From contig NZ_QEQQ01000021.1 in NCBI RefSeq assembly GCF_003097235.1, positions 34,829-98,828 on the forward strand: DNA of 64,000 nt, read 5' to 3'. The position numbers and the translations under genes were made by a program. Source of the stretch: Pseudomonas sp. CC120222-01a (GTDB lineage: Bacteria > Pseudomonadota > Gammaproteobacteria > Pseudomonadales > Pseudomonadaceae). Of this stretch, positions 50,893-58,847 are shown one piece after another; position 1 is the first letter of the stretch, and the number at the start of each line of letters is the position of its first letter. The notes under the pieces are model-generated. The model was not told the origin of the DNA, made no database searches, and worked only from the letters and a program-made list of their open reading frames with translations.

Positions 50893-53807
50893 CAGGCGGC
50901 TCCTGCTTGGCTGGACTTCGACGGATTGCCCGGGCGGTAGGCGCGCACCGACTGGTGTGCCAGGGCGGTGAGGATCAGCAGGGTAGAGCCGACCACCACG
51001 GTGTACACGCCGATGTCGAAGAACAGCGCGCTGGCCACGTGCACGTCACCGAGCAGCGGCAGGTGCAGGTGGGCGGTATGGGTGGTGAGGAACGGGTAGC
51101 CGAGCAGCATGGCGCCGACCCCGGTCAAGGTCGCGCAGAGCAGGCCGGTGCCCATCCAGCGCAGCGGCCGCAGGCTCATCTGTGCTTCAACCCACTGGGT
51201 GCCGGCCACCATGTACTGGAGGATGAACGCCACCGACATCACCAGGCCGGCAACGAAACCGCCGCCCGGCTGGTTATGGCCACGCATGAACAGGTACATC
51301 GACACCAGCAGAGCGATTGGCAGCAGCAGGCGCACCAGTACGGCCGGCACCATCATGAAGCCAAGCGCGGTGTCGGTGGCATGCCGCGGGTTGATCAGGT
51401 CGGTGACCACATCGGGGGCCAACTGGCGCTGCTGGGCCGGCAACTGCATGCTCTCCTTCGGCGGGCGGAAGCGCCGCAGCAGGGCGAAAACGGTGAGCGC
51501 CACGGCCACCAGCACGGTGATCTCGCCGAGGGTGTCGAAGCCGCGGAAGTCCACCAGCATCACGTTGACCACGTTGGTGCCGCCACCTTGCGGCAGGGCA
51601 CGGCTGAGGTAGAACGACGAGATGTCGTTGGGCGTTGGCCGGGTCAGCATGGCGTACGACAGCGCCGCCATGCCGCCGCCGACCAGCACCGCCAGCAGCA
51701 GGTCGCGCAGGCGTCGGGCGCGGGCGCGGTCAAGGCTGCCGGGCAGCGGCGAGACACCTTCGATACGCCGTGGCAACCAGCGCAGGCCGAGCAGGATCAG
51801 CACCGTGGTGACTACCTCGACCACCAGTTGGGTAAGGGCCAGGTCCGGTGCAGAGAACCAGACGAAGGTGATGCAGGTCATCAGGCCGCAGACGCCGACC
51901 ATGATCAACGCCGCCAGGCGGTGGTACTTGGCCTGGTAGGCGGCGCCGATGGCACAGGCAATTGCGATCAGCCACAACGCGACGAACACGCCGGAGCCCG
52001 GGATCTTCGGCCGGTCGCCCCAGCTCAGGCCGCTGTACAGCAGTGGCGTGAGGCCGGCGAGGAAGGCTGCCAGCACCAGCATGAACAGTTGCGACTGCAG
52101 GCGGCGGCTGGTCATCAACCGCTCCATGCGTCGCGCCAGCAGCATCAGCCGGACCTGACCGTGTTCGAACAGGCGCTTGCCATTGAAGCGTTCGATCAGC
52201 GGCGGATACGGGAAGCGCCCAAGGCGCAGCTGGTTGCGCAGCAGCAGGTAGAGCACGATACCGCCGCTCATGGCCACCAGGCTCATGATCAGCGGGGCAT
52301 TCCAGCCGTGCCAGATGGCCAGGCTGTATTCCGGCAGTGTGCCACCCACCACCGGCAAAGCGGCGGCAGCCAGCAGCGGGCCGACCGACTGGGCCGGGAA
52401 GATACCCACCACCAGGCAGGTGAGCACCAGCAGCTCGACCGGTGCGCGCATCCAGCGCGGTGGTTCGTGCGGCGTGTGCGGCAGGTCCTTTGCCGTCGGC
52501 CCGAAGAACACGTCGACGGTGAAGCGCAGGGCATAGGCGACGCTGAAAGTGCCGGCAAGGGTGGCGATTACCGGCAGGGTCGCTTCGACCCAGGCGGTGG
52601 AGCTGATGAACACGGTTTCGGCAAAGAACATTTCCTTGGAGAGGAAGCCGTTCATCAACGGCACGCCGGCCATCGAGGCGCTGGCCACCATGGCCAGGGT
52701 CGCGGTGTAGGGCACCAGGCGGATCAGGCCGCTCAGGCGGCGGATGTCACGGGTGCCGCTTTCATGGTCGATGATGCCGGCGGCCATGAACAACGAGGCC
52801 TTGAAGGTGGCGTGGTTGAGAATGTGGAACACCGCGGCGACCGCGGCCAGCGGGCTGTTGAGGCCTAGCAGCAGAGTGATCAGGCCCAGGTGGCTGATGG
52901 TCGAATAGGCCAGCAGACCCTTGAGGTCGTTCTGGAACATCGCGGCAAAGGCGCCCAGCAACAGGGTGATTGCACCCGCACCGCCAACGATCCAGAACCA
53001 TTCTTCACTGCCAGACAGCACGGGCCAGAGACGCGCCAGCAGGAACACCCCGGCCTTGACCATGGTCGCCGAGTGCAGATAAGCGGAAACCGGAGTGGGT
53101 GCTGCCATGGCATGGGGCAGCCAGAACTGGAAGGGGAATTGTGCGCTCTTGCTTAGTGCGCCGATCAGGATAAGCGGCAGCAGCACCGGGTACAGTGCGT
53201 GCTGGCGGATGATTTCGCCGGCAGCCAGGACCTTGTCCAGGTCGTAGCTGCCGACCACATGGCCGAGCAGCAGAGCCCCGACCAGCAGGCATAGACCGCC
53301 GGCCCCCGTGACCATCAAGGCCATGTAGGCGCCGCGGCGGGCGTCGGCGCGGTGATGCCAGTAACCGATCAGCAGGAACGAGAACAGGCTGGTCAGTTCC
53401 CAGAAGAACACCAGCTGGATCAGGTTGCCGGAGATCACCAGGCCGAGCATGGCGCCCATGAATGCGAGGAAAAAGGCAAAGAATCGCGGCACCGGGTCCT
53501 GCGGCGACATGTAATAGCGGGCATACAGCGACACCAGGGTGCCGATGCCCAGTACCAGCAATGAGAACAGCCAGGCGAAACCGTCCATGCGCAGGACCAG
53601 GTTCATGCCCAGGCTGGGCAGCCACAGCAGTTCTTCGCGGATTACGCCGCCATCGGCAATCTGAGGGTACAGCAGTGCTACCTGGACGGTGCCGACCAGG
53701 GCCACGAGCCCGGCAAGGATGGACTCGGCGTTACGTGCGTTGTGTGGCAGCACAGCTGCCAGGCAACTGCCCACGAACGGCAGAAGCAGTAGCACTATCA
53801 ATGACAT
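50892..53807 (-). CDS. mnhA: Mrp antiporter subunit A fused to subunit B
   Basis: A 971-residue membrane protein. In order: NuoL-like antiporter domain (~1-490, with F-F-W-E-L-T-S-L-F-S-F and K-S-A-Q-F-P-F-Q-F-W-L-P), an MbhE/DUF4040-like region (~600-800) and an MnhB domain at the C-terminus (R-G-H-N-Q-P-G-G-G-F-V-A-G-L). The A-B fusion gives a six-gene operon (group 2 Mrp) instead of seven. The complex exchanges Na+ or K+ for protons and supports pH and salt tolerance. First gene of the operon. Confidence 0.95.
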   Translation of the reverse strand: MSLIVLLLLPFVGSCLAAVLPHNARNAESILAGLVALVGTVQVALLYPQIADGGVIREELLWLPSLGMNLVLRMDGFAWLFSLLVLGIGTLVSLYARYYMSPQDPVPRFFAFFLAFMGAMLGLVISGNLIQLVFFWELTSLFSFLLIGYWHHRADARRGAYMALMVTGAGGLCLLVGALLLGHVVGSYDLDKVLAAGEIIRQHALYPVLLPLILIGALSKSAQFPFQFWLPHAMAAPTPVSAYLHSATMVKAGVFLLARLWPVLSGSEEWFWIVGGAGAITLLLGAFAAMFQNDLKGLLAYSTISHLGLITLLLGLNSPLAAVAAVFHILNHATFKASLFMAAGIIDHESGTRDIRRLSGLIRLVPYTATLAMVASASMAGVPLMNGFLSKEMFFAETVFISSTAWVEATLPVIATLAGTFSVAYALRFTVDVFFGPTAKDLPHTPHEPPRWMRAPVELLVLTCLVVGIFPAQSVGPLLAAAALPVVGGTLPEYSLAIWHGWNAPLIMSLVAMSGGIVLYLLLRNQLRLGRFPYPPLIERFNGKRLFEHGQVRLMLLARRMERLMTSRRLQSQLFMLVLAAFLAGLTPLLYSGLSWGDRPKIPGSGVFVALWLIAIACAIGAAYQAKYHRLAALIMVGVCGLMTCITFVWFSAPDLALTQLVVEVVTTVLILLGLRWLPRRIEGVSPLPGSLDRARARRLRDLLLAVLVGGGMAALSYAMLTRPTPNDISSFYLSRALPQGGGTNVVNVMLVDFRGFDTLGEITVLVAVALTVFALLRRFRPPKESMQLPAQQRQLAPDVVTDLINPRHATDTALGFMMVPAVLVRLLLPIALLVSMYLFMRGHNQPGGGFVAGLVMSVAFILQYMVAGTQWVEAQMSLRPLRWMGTGLLCATLTGVGAMLLGYPFLTTHTAHLHLPLLGDVHVASALFFDIGVYTVVVGSTLLILTALAHQSVRAYRPGNPSKSSQAGAA

Positions 53808-53956
53808 AGCGTTCTATTCTGGAAAGGTTTGCAAGGATCATACGTGCCGGGCCGTTGATCACCAACACGCAAGCTGTCGCAGAATCCTACAAAAGCGCTG
53901 TGGCAAGCTGTTTTTTTATAACAGTTTTTTACAGAGCATAGACGCTGCCGGACACT

Positions 53957-54907
53957 TCACAGCCCGGCTTCGGTTTCGCGGTGGGCTGGTGCTTCGAGGG
54001 CTTCACTGGTTTCGCGGTTGCGGCGGATCTTCAACTCGCTGACCACCACGGCGATGACGATCAGCAACCCACCGATCAACGCGATGCCTGGCAGGCGCTC
54101 GCCGGCAATGCGCCCGACGATGCCGGCCCATACCGGCTCGCCCGCGTAGATCAGCGTGGCGCGGGTGGGCGAAACCGACTTCTGTGCCCAGTTCATCGCT
54201 ACCTGGATCACCGCGCTCATGGCGCCCAGCCCCAGCGCGCTGAGCAACAGCAACCAGGAAAAGTCAGGGAGACGCTCCTGGGTCGGCACGATCATCAGGA
54301 ACGCCAGCAGCGAAGCGGTCGCCAACTGCACCACGGTGACCCGGCGCACATCGACCTGGCCGGCGAAGCGGCTGATCAGGATGATCTCGGCGGCGATGGC
54401 CACGGCGCTCACCAGGGTCACCACTTCACCTTCACTGAAGTGCAGTGCGCCGCCTTCGGGGCCGGCCAGCAGCATCAGGCCGACGAACGCCAGGCAGATG
54501 CCGATGCTCGGCATCAGCCCTGGGCGGCGGCCCAGTACCAGCCACTGCAACAGTGGCACGAACGGGACATAGAGCGCGGTGATGAAGGCCGACTGGCTGC
54601 TGCTGATGGTCTGCAGGCCCATGGTCTGCAGGCCGTAGCCCAGCATGATGGACACGCCGATCAGCACGCCGGCCTTCAGTTCGGTGAAGGTCAGGCCAGG
54701 CAATGCACGCGCCGAGGCCAGGCCGACGAACAGCGCCGCGGCGGCGAAACGCAGGCCGACGAAGAACATCGGGCCGCTCACGGTCATGACATTGTGCACC
54801 AGCAGGAAGGTACCGCCCCACAGCATGGTAATGAACACCAGCACCATTTCCGCCTTGCTCAGGCGAAAAGATACCGCGGTCTGTGGGCTGCTGGTCGGTT
54901 GGCTCAT
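53957..54907 (-). CDS. EamA/DMT-family transporter
   Basis: A 316-residue inner-membrane exporter with about ten spans in two EamA halves (F-I-T-M-L-W-G-G-T-F-L-L-V-H-N near the N-terminus, A-G-E-P-V-W-A-G-I-V-G in the second half). The start M-S-Q-P-T-S is preferred over an upstream ATG that would extend across the divergent regulator's promoter. It is divergent from the XRE-cupin regulator; two copies of a shared motif lie between them. Likely exports an amino acid or related metabolite; the substrate is unknown. Confidence 0.88.
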   Translation of the reverse strand: MSQPTSSPQTAVSFRLSKAEMVLVFITMLWGGTFLLVHNVMTVSGPMFFVGLRFAAAALFVGLASARALPGLTFTELKAGVLIGVSIMLGYGLQTMGLQTISSSQSAFITALYVPFVPLLQWLVLGRRPGLMPSIGICLAFVGLMLLAGPEGGALHFSEGEVVTLVSAVAIAAEIILISRFAGQVDVRRVTVVQLATASLLAFLMIVPTQERLPDFSWLLLLSALGLGAMSAVIQVAMNWAQKSVSPTRATLIYAGEPVWAGIVGRIAGERLPGIALIGGLLIVIAVVVSELKIRRNRETSEALEAPAHRETEAGL

Positions 54908-54953
54908 GGTCTTGCGCACTCGCAGGAGGCGGCGCACAATCGCCGCAAAGTGG

Positions 54954-54999
54954 GCAGTATACTGCGCAATCCGTACAAGTGAGCAATATAGTGCACAAA
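54954..54999. promoter_or_regulatory. Two copies of a candidate operator for the XRE-cupin regulator
   Basis: GCAGTATACTGCGCAAT at 54954-54970 and GCAATATAGTGCACAA at 54983-54998, spaced 29 bp start to start, in the divergent promoter region. A third copy lies upstream of rhtA at 63428. The second copy overlaps the presumed GTG start of the regulator, fitting autoregulation. Confidence 0.65.
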
Positions 55000-55554
55000 G
55001 ATTCCGCGCACCGTGCATCGGTCCTGCAGCACGTCAGCCTCAATGTCCGCAGCCTGCGCAACGCGGCCGGGATGAGCCAGAGCGCCCTGGCCGAACGCTC
55101 CGGGGTCAGCCGGCGGATGCTGGTGGCGATCGAGGCAGGCGAGAAGAATGTCAGCCTGACCACCCTCGACCTGATTGCCGAAGCCCTCGGGGTCGCCTTC
55201 AGCACCCTGATCCAGGCCCCGGACCAGCGCGACCCCAGCCGCATCGACGAGCTTGCCTGGACCGGCGAGCACCCGCAGAGCAAGGCTGTGCTGCTGGCCA
55301 GCAGCAGCGCCCGGCGCGAAGTGGAAATCTGGGAGTGGACACTCGCGCCTGGCGAGCGCTACACCAGCGAAGCCGATGCCGAGGGCTGGAGTGAGCAGAT
55401 CTACGTGGCTCAAGGCCAGTTGACGCTGATCATCGAAGGCGCCGAGCACTGCCTGCAGGTCGGGCAGTTCCATGTGTTCCCCAGCAACTGCCGCTATGCC
55501 TACCGCAATGATGGAGCAGTGCCCGTGCGCTTCGTGCGTAATGTGGTGATCTGA
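54991..55554 (+). CDS. XRE-family regulator with C-terminal cupin domain
   Basis: A 187-residue regulator: N-terminal helix-turn-helix (L-R-N-A-A-G-M-S-Q-S-A-L-A-E-R-S-G-V-S split over helices, then M-L-V-A-I-E-A-G-E-K-N-V-S) and a C-terminal cupin (W-S-E-Q-I-Y-V-A-Q-G-Q-L-T-L, H-V-F-P-S-N-C-R-Y). Such proteins usually sense a small metabolite with the cupin. The GTG start is the best available but overlaps a putative operator and has a weak ribosome site. It probably represses the divergent EamA exporter and, by shared motif, rhtA. Confidence 0.88.
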   Translation: MHKDSAHRASVLQHVSLNVRSLRNAAGMSQSALAERSGVSRRMLVAIEAGEKNVSLTTLDLIAEALGVAFSTLIQAPDQRDPSRIDELAWTGEHPQSKAVLLASSSARREVEIWEWTLAPGERYTSEADAEGWSEQIYVAQGQLTLIIEGAEHCLQVGQFHVFPSNCRYAYRNDGAVPVRFVRNVVI

Positions 55555-55566
55555 CCGGTTTGAAGG

Positions 55567-56115
55567 TCAGCCCTTGAGCAGTTCGTCGGTCTTCACCACC
55601 TTGGCATAGGCAAACGCCAACGCGGCCATGGCCGAGTCGTGCACATGGGCGGCCGGTACCTGCTTGCCATCGAACTCCAGCGGCAAGGTGGCGCAGGCAT
55701 CGTGTGCCACGGTGACGTCGAATCCGAAGTCGGCAGCCGCGCGGGAGGCGGCGTCGATGCACATGTGGCTCATGCTGCCGACGATGGTCACGGCCTTGAC
55801 CTGATGCTGGTCCAGCGTCTGCTTCAGGTCGGTACCGAGGAATGCGTTGACCTTGTGTTTGAGGACCACGGGTTCGCCCGCCGTTGGCGCAACCTTCGAA
55901 TGAATGGCCGAGCCTTGGGTGCCCGGGGCGAAGAATGGCGCATCGGCGCTGTCGAACTCATGCCGCACGTGAACCACCAGGTCGCCTTTCTCACGTGCCG
56001 CAGCGAGCAGGCGTGCGGCGTTGTCAGCCGCCTTGTCGGCACCGTCGAGGGTCCATTTGCCGCCGGGGAAGTAGTCGTTCTGGATGTCGATGATGATCAG
56101 GGCCTGCTTGCTCAT
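55567..56115 (-). CDS. Isochorismatase-like cysteine hydrolase
   Basis: A 182-residue cytosolic hydrolase of the isochorismatase/nicotinamidase fold. Catalytic triad in motif: Asp10 in I-I-I-D-I-Q-N-D-Y-F, a Lys at 86 or 88 in V-L-K-H-K-V-N-A-F and nucleophile Cys119 in S-M-S-H-M-C-I-D-A-A; a cis-peptide-like G-S-M precedes it. The start M-S-K-Q-A-L is chosen; the upstream frame is unsupported. It is divergent from a GlxA-type regulator (82 bp between starts), which likely controls it. The substrate is unknown. Confidence 0.92.
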   Translation of the reverse strand: MSKQALIIIDIQNDYFPGGKWTLDGADKAADNAARLLAAAREKGDLVVHVRHEFDSADAPFFAPGTQGSAIHSKVAPTAGEPVVLKHKVNAFLGTDLKQTLDQHQVKAVTIVGSMSHMCIDAASRAAADFGFDVTVAHDACATLPLEFDGKQVPAAHVHDSAMAALAFAYAKVVKTDELLKG

Positions 56116-56197
56116 GCTGCCTCCTGTGGCAGTAGTCGTTGGATGACGATAGTTATAGGCTGTGGGCATCGACTTGAGGATTGGCGCGATCGACACA

Positions 56198-57187
56198 ATG
56201 ACGGCAAAAACTGACAGCCCTGGCAGCCTGGAAATCGGCCTGCTGCATTACCCGGGCGCGCAACGCGCTGCGTTGCATGGTCTGAGCGACCTGTTCAGCG
56301 TGGCCAATCGCGTGGCCGCCGAGCTGGGCGCTGCCGGGCTGCCGCAGATCCGGGTAAGCCACTGGCAGGTCGATGAAGCGGGTCAGTTGCAGTTCATTGA
56401 GGATAGCCTTGGCCCACCGAGCCAGCCGCTGCGTGTGTTGATCATTCCACCGAGCCTTGAGTCGACCCCGCTGCCAGACTTGCTAGAGCGGCACAAGCAG
56501 CCCTTGTGCCAGCGGCATGGCCAGGGCACGGTGCTGGCGTCGGTGTGCATCGGCGTGTTCTTCATCGCTGCCAGTGGCCTGCTGGATGGCCGGGCAGCCA
56601 GCACTCATTGGAATTACGCGCAGAGCCTTGCCGAGCGTTACCCCAAGGTCCATGTGGAGGCCAACCAGCCACTGCTGGATGACGGCGACATCATGACATC
56701 CGCCGGGTTGATGGCATGGACCGAACTGGGCCTGCGCCTGCTGGAGCGCTATCTCGGCGCCTCGGTGGCCTGGGAGACGGCGCGCTATATGTCGGTCGAG
56801 CCGGTTACCAGGCCTTTGCCGGGAGCGTTATTCAGTCCACGGCTGGATCACGGTGACGAAGCGGTGCTGAAGGTTCAGCACTGGCTGCAGGCAGACGGTG
56901 CGCAAGATGCCGACCTCACCGGCATGGCAGCCTGCGCCGGGCTGGAGGCGCGCACATTCCTCAGGCGCTTCCGTGCGGCCACCGGCCTTAAACCTACCGA
57001 GTACTGCCAGCAGGTAAGGGTGGGGCGTGCCTGCCGGATGCTGGAGTTCACCCGGCGCACGGTCGAGCAGATTGCCTGGGGAGTCGGGTATCAGGACCCA
57101 GGAGCCTTTCGCAAGGTGTTTCAACGCATCACCGGCCTGACACCCAGCGAGTACCGGCAGCGCTTCGCCTTGCCCTGCTCAGGGTAG
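56198..57187 (+). CDS. GlxA-type AraC regulator (DJ-1/PfpI plus helix-turn-helix)
   Basis: A 329-residue regulator with an N-terminal DJ-1/PfpI-like domain (~10-190; S-V-C-I-G-V-F-F-I-A-A-S-G-L-L-D-G-R is the nucleophile-elbow region) and a C-terminal AraC pair (A-G-L-E-A-R-T-F-L-R-R-F, then G-Y-Q-D-P-G-A-F-R-K-V-F). The start is uncertain: ATG 56198 is taken, but GTG 56162 is possible and neither has a strong ribosome site. Probably activates the divergent hydrolase. Ends with 9 bp overlap to convergent soxR. Confidence 0.88.
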   Translation: MTAKTDSPGSLEIGLLHYPGAQRAALHGLSDLFSVANRVAAELGAAGLPQIRVSHWQVDEAGQLQFIEDSLGPPSQPLRVLIIPPSLESTPLPDLLERHKQPLCQRHGQGTVLASVCIGVFFIAASGLLDGRAASTHWNYAQSLAERYPKVHVEANQPLLDDGDIMTSAGLMAWTELGLRLLERYLGASVAWETARYMSVEPVTRPLPGALFSPRLDHGDEAVLKVQHWLQADGAQDADLTGMAACAGLEARTFLRRFRAATGLKPTEYCQQVRVGRACRMLEFTRRTVEQIAWGVGYQDPGAFRKVFQRITGLTPSEYRQRFALPCSG

Positions 57188-57631
57188 GTGCGGCCCCGGC
57201 CCCTCATCAGCCAGGTGATCCTGGCGGTTGCGCAGCGGGCATTCCTTCAGCGACATGCAACCACAGCCAATACAGCCATCGAGCTGGTCGCGCAGCCTGA
57301 CCATCTCGTCGATCCTGCGGTTCAGGTCCTCGCGCCAGCGCGCCGAGAGCAGCCGCCAGTCTTCGGCGGTCGGGGTGTGGTCGTTGGGCAGGGCGGCCAG
57401 GGCAGAGGCAATCTCGGCCAGCGGAATGCCCAGGCGCTGGGCCATCTTGATTACCGCGACCCGGCGCAGCATCGCCCTCGGATAGCGCCTCTGGTTCCCC
57501 GCATTGCGGGTGCTCTGGATCAGGCCCTTGGTTTCATAGAAATGCAGCGCGGTCACTGCCACGCCGCTGCGAGCAGCCAGCTGGCCGACACTGAGCAGCT
57601 TTTCCGTCGCGGCAGGTGCTGTGTTGGGCAT
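57179..57631 (-). CDS. soxR: Redox-sensitive MerR-family regulator SoxR
   Basis: A 150-residue SoxR. The N-terminal MerR helix-turn-helix (L-L-S-V-G-Q-L-A-A-R-S-G-V-A) and dimerisation helix are followed by the 2Fe-2S cluster ligands Cys120, Cys123, Cys125 and Cys131 in C-I-G-C-G-C-M-S-L-K-E-C. In pseudomonads SoxR responds to redox-cycling compounds and activates a few genes such as monooxygenases and efflux pumps. It is divergent from a monooxygenase-like gene, with a SoxR box between. Confidence 0.96.
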   Translation of the reverse strand: MPNTAPAATEKLLSVGQLAARSGVAVTALHFYETKGLIQSTRNAGNQRRYPRAMLRRVAVIKMAQRLGIPLAEIASALAALPNDHTPTAEDWRLLSARWREDLNRRIDEMVRLRDQLDGCIGCGCMSLKECPLRNRQDHLADEGPGPHLP

Positions 57632-57643
57632 GGGAAAAAACGC

Positions 57644-57675
57644 TTGACCTTGAGTTAACTGGAGGTTTTACCCTG
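57644..57675 (+). promoter_or_regulatory. SoxR box and MerR-type promoter
   Basis: The 20-bp palindrome ACCTTGAGTTAACTGGAGGT (57647-57666) lies between a TTGACC -35 (57644) and a TACCCT-like -10 (57669), giving the long 19-bp spacer typical of MerR/SoxR-activated promoters. It faces the downstream monooxygenase-like gene. Confidence 0.88.
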
Positions 57676-57717
57676 CTGTCCATTCCGAAGCAAGCGTTCG
57701 CAGCAAGGAGACTCGCC

Positions 57718-58098
57718 ATGACGGCCAGCCCGCATTCCCTGTGGTTCACCCAGATGATCGAATATGAAGTACCCGCTTCGCGCCAGGCAGCGCTGGCTGA
57801 GGCATTGGTCACGCGCAGTGAAGAGTTGGCTGCGCGTTGCCACGGTTTGCAAAGCGTCAGCATCCAGGCCAGTGACGATGGCAGCCGGGTCTTGCAGTAC
57901 CTGCAATGGCAATCACGCCTGGCCTGGGTGGAGGCTGCGGACTGTTTTGCCGAAGAGCCATTCTTCGACCTGCTCAGCCGCCATCAGGCGCGTGGTGTCA
58001 ACTTTGCCGCGTACCAGACGTTGCGCAGCCTGGTACGTGGGTCTGATGGTGGTCTGCATTGCCAGGTCGGTGACCCTCAGGCATACCAGGGGGCGTAG
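57718..58098 (+). CDS. Antibiotic biosynthesis monooxygenase (ABM)-domain protein
   Basis: A 126-residue small protein with the ABM ferredoxin-like fold pattern (F-T-Q-M-I-E-Y-E-V-P, then S-V-S-I-Q-A-S-D-D-G, V-L-Q-Y-L-Q-W-Q-S). The start follows AAGGAG; a longer frame from 57616 would cross the SoxR box. As a SoxR-controlled gene it probably acts on quinone-like or redox-cycling compounds. The homologue class is described in P. aeruginosa SoxR regulons as a monooxygenase (recalled). Its last 22 bp overlap the convergent hydrolase gene. Confidence 0.85.
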   Translation: MTASPHSLWFTQMIEYEVPASRQAALAEALVTRSEELAARCHGLQSVSIQASDDGSRVLQYLQWQSRLAWVEAADCFAEEPFFDLLSRHQARGVNFAAYQTLRSLVRGSDGGLHCQVGDPQAYQGA

Positions 58099-58847
58099 TG
58101 CGGGTAGCGGTCCAGGCGTGCGCCGACCACCATCTCGCTGATCCAGGCGGCCAGGATCGAACTGTAGGCCTTCTGGCTTTCTTCGCTGGATAGCGCGTGA
58201 TCGGCACCATCGACGATGCGATGGGTCAGCGAATGAGCGCTGACGAACGCCGAGCGGTAGCTCATCAGTGTGGCGTGCGGCACATAGTCATCCTGCTCCG
58301 ACTCGACCAGCAATACATCGCCGGCAAACTCGGCGCAGGCGGCCAGTGCGCGATTATCGGAAGGGCCAAGTAGGCGCAGCCGGTAATCGTTCAGGCGCTG
58401 GCGATCAAGGGCCTGCTTGGGCATGTTCCATTCGTCGTCCCAGTACATTGCTGGCACGCGCAAGGCCAGCCATTTCACTGGCCGCTGCAAGGTCAGCAGG
58501 GTGGCCAGGTAGCCACCGTAACTGCTGCCGATAATGGCGATGGCGCTGCTGTCCACTGCCGGGTGGCTGACCAGCCGGTCATAGGCGGCCAGCAGGTCCT
58601 TGAGGTTTTGCTCGCGGGTGACGGTCAAGCGCTGGCTTTCGGTTTTCTCGTGGCCGCGCAGATCGAAGGTCATGCACACGCAGCCCAGGCCGGTGATGTG
58701 CCGGGCGCGCGCCAGGTCGCGCTGCTGGCTGCCGCCCCAGCCGTGGACGAAAAGAATGCCGGGCATCTTGCTGCCGGGGCTGACCAGGGTGCCGACGATG
58801 CTGTCATCTTCGACCTGCAGTTCCACGGTTTCACTCTGAATGCTCAT
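58077..58847 (-). CDS. Alpha/beta hydrolase
   Basis: A 256-residue serine hydrolase (dienelactone-hydrolase/prolyl-peptidase-like). Oxyanion region F-V-H-G-W-G-G-S, nucleophile Ser in G-S-S-Y-G-G-Y, acid in V-E-S-E-Q-D-D-Y-V-P-H and His in D-G-A-D-H-A-L. The start M-S-I-Q-S-E lies 17 bp inside the end of the DUF3182 gene, so the two genes are translationally coupled. The substrate is unknown; coupling suggests it acts on the same molecule as the DUF3182 protein. Confidence 0.9.
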   Translation of the reverse strand: MSIQSETVELQVEDDSIVGTLVSPGSKMPGILFVHGWGGSQQRDLARARHITGLGCVCMTFDLRGHEKTESQRLTVTREQNLKDLLAAYDRLVSHPAVDSSAIAIIGSSYGGYLATLLTLQRPVKWLALRVPAMYWDDEWNMPKQALDRQRLNDYRLRLLGPSDNRALAACAEFAGDVLLVESEQDDYVPHATLMSYRSAFVSAHSLTHRIVDGADHALSSEESQKAYSSILAAWISEMVVGARLDRYPHYAPWYA

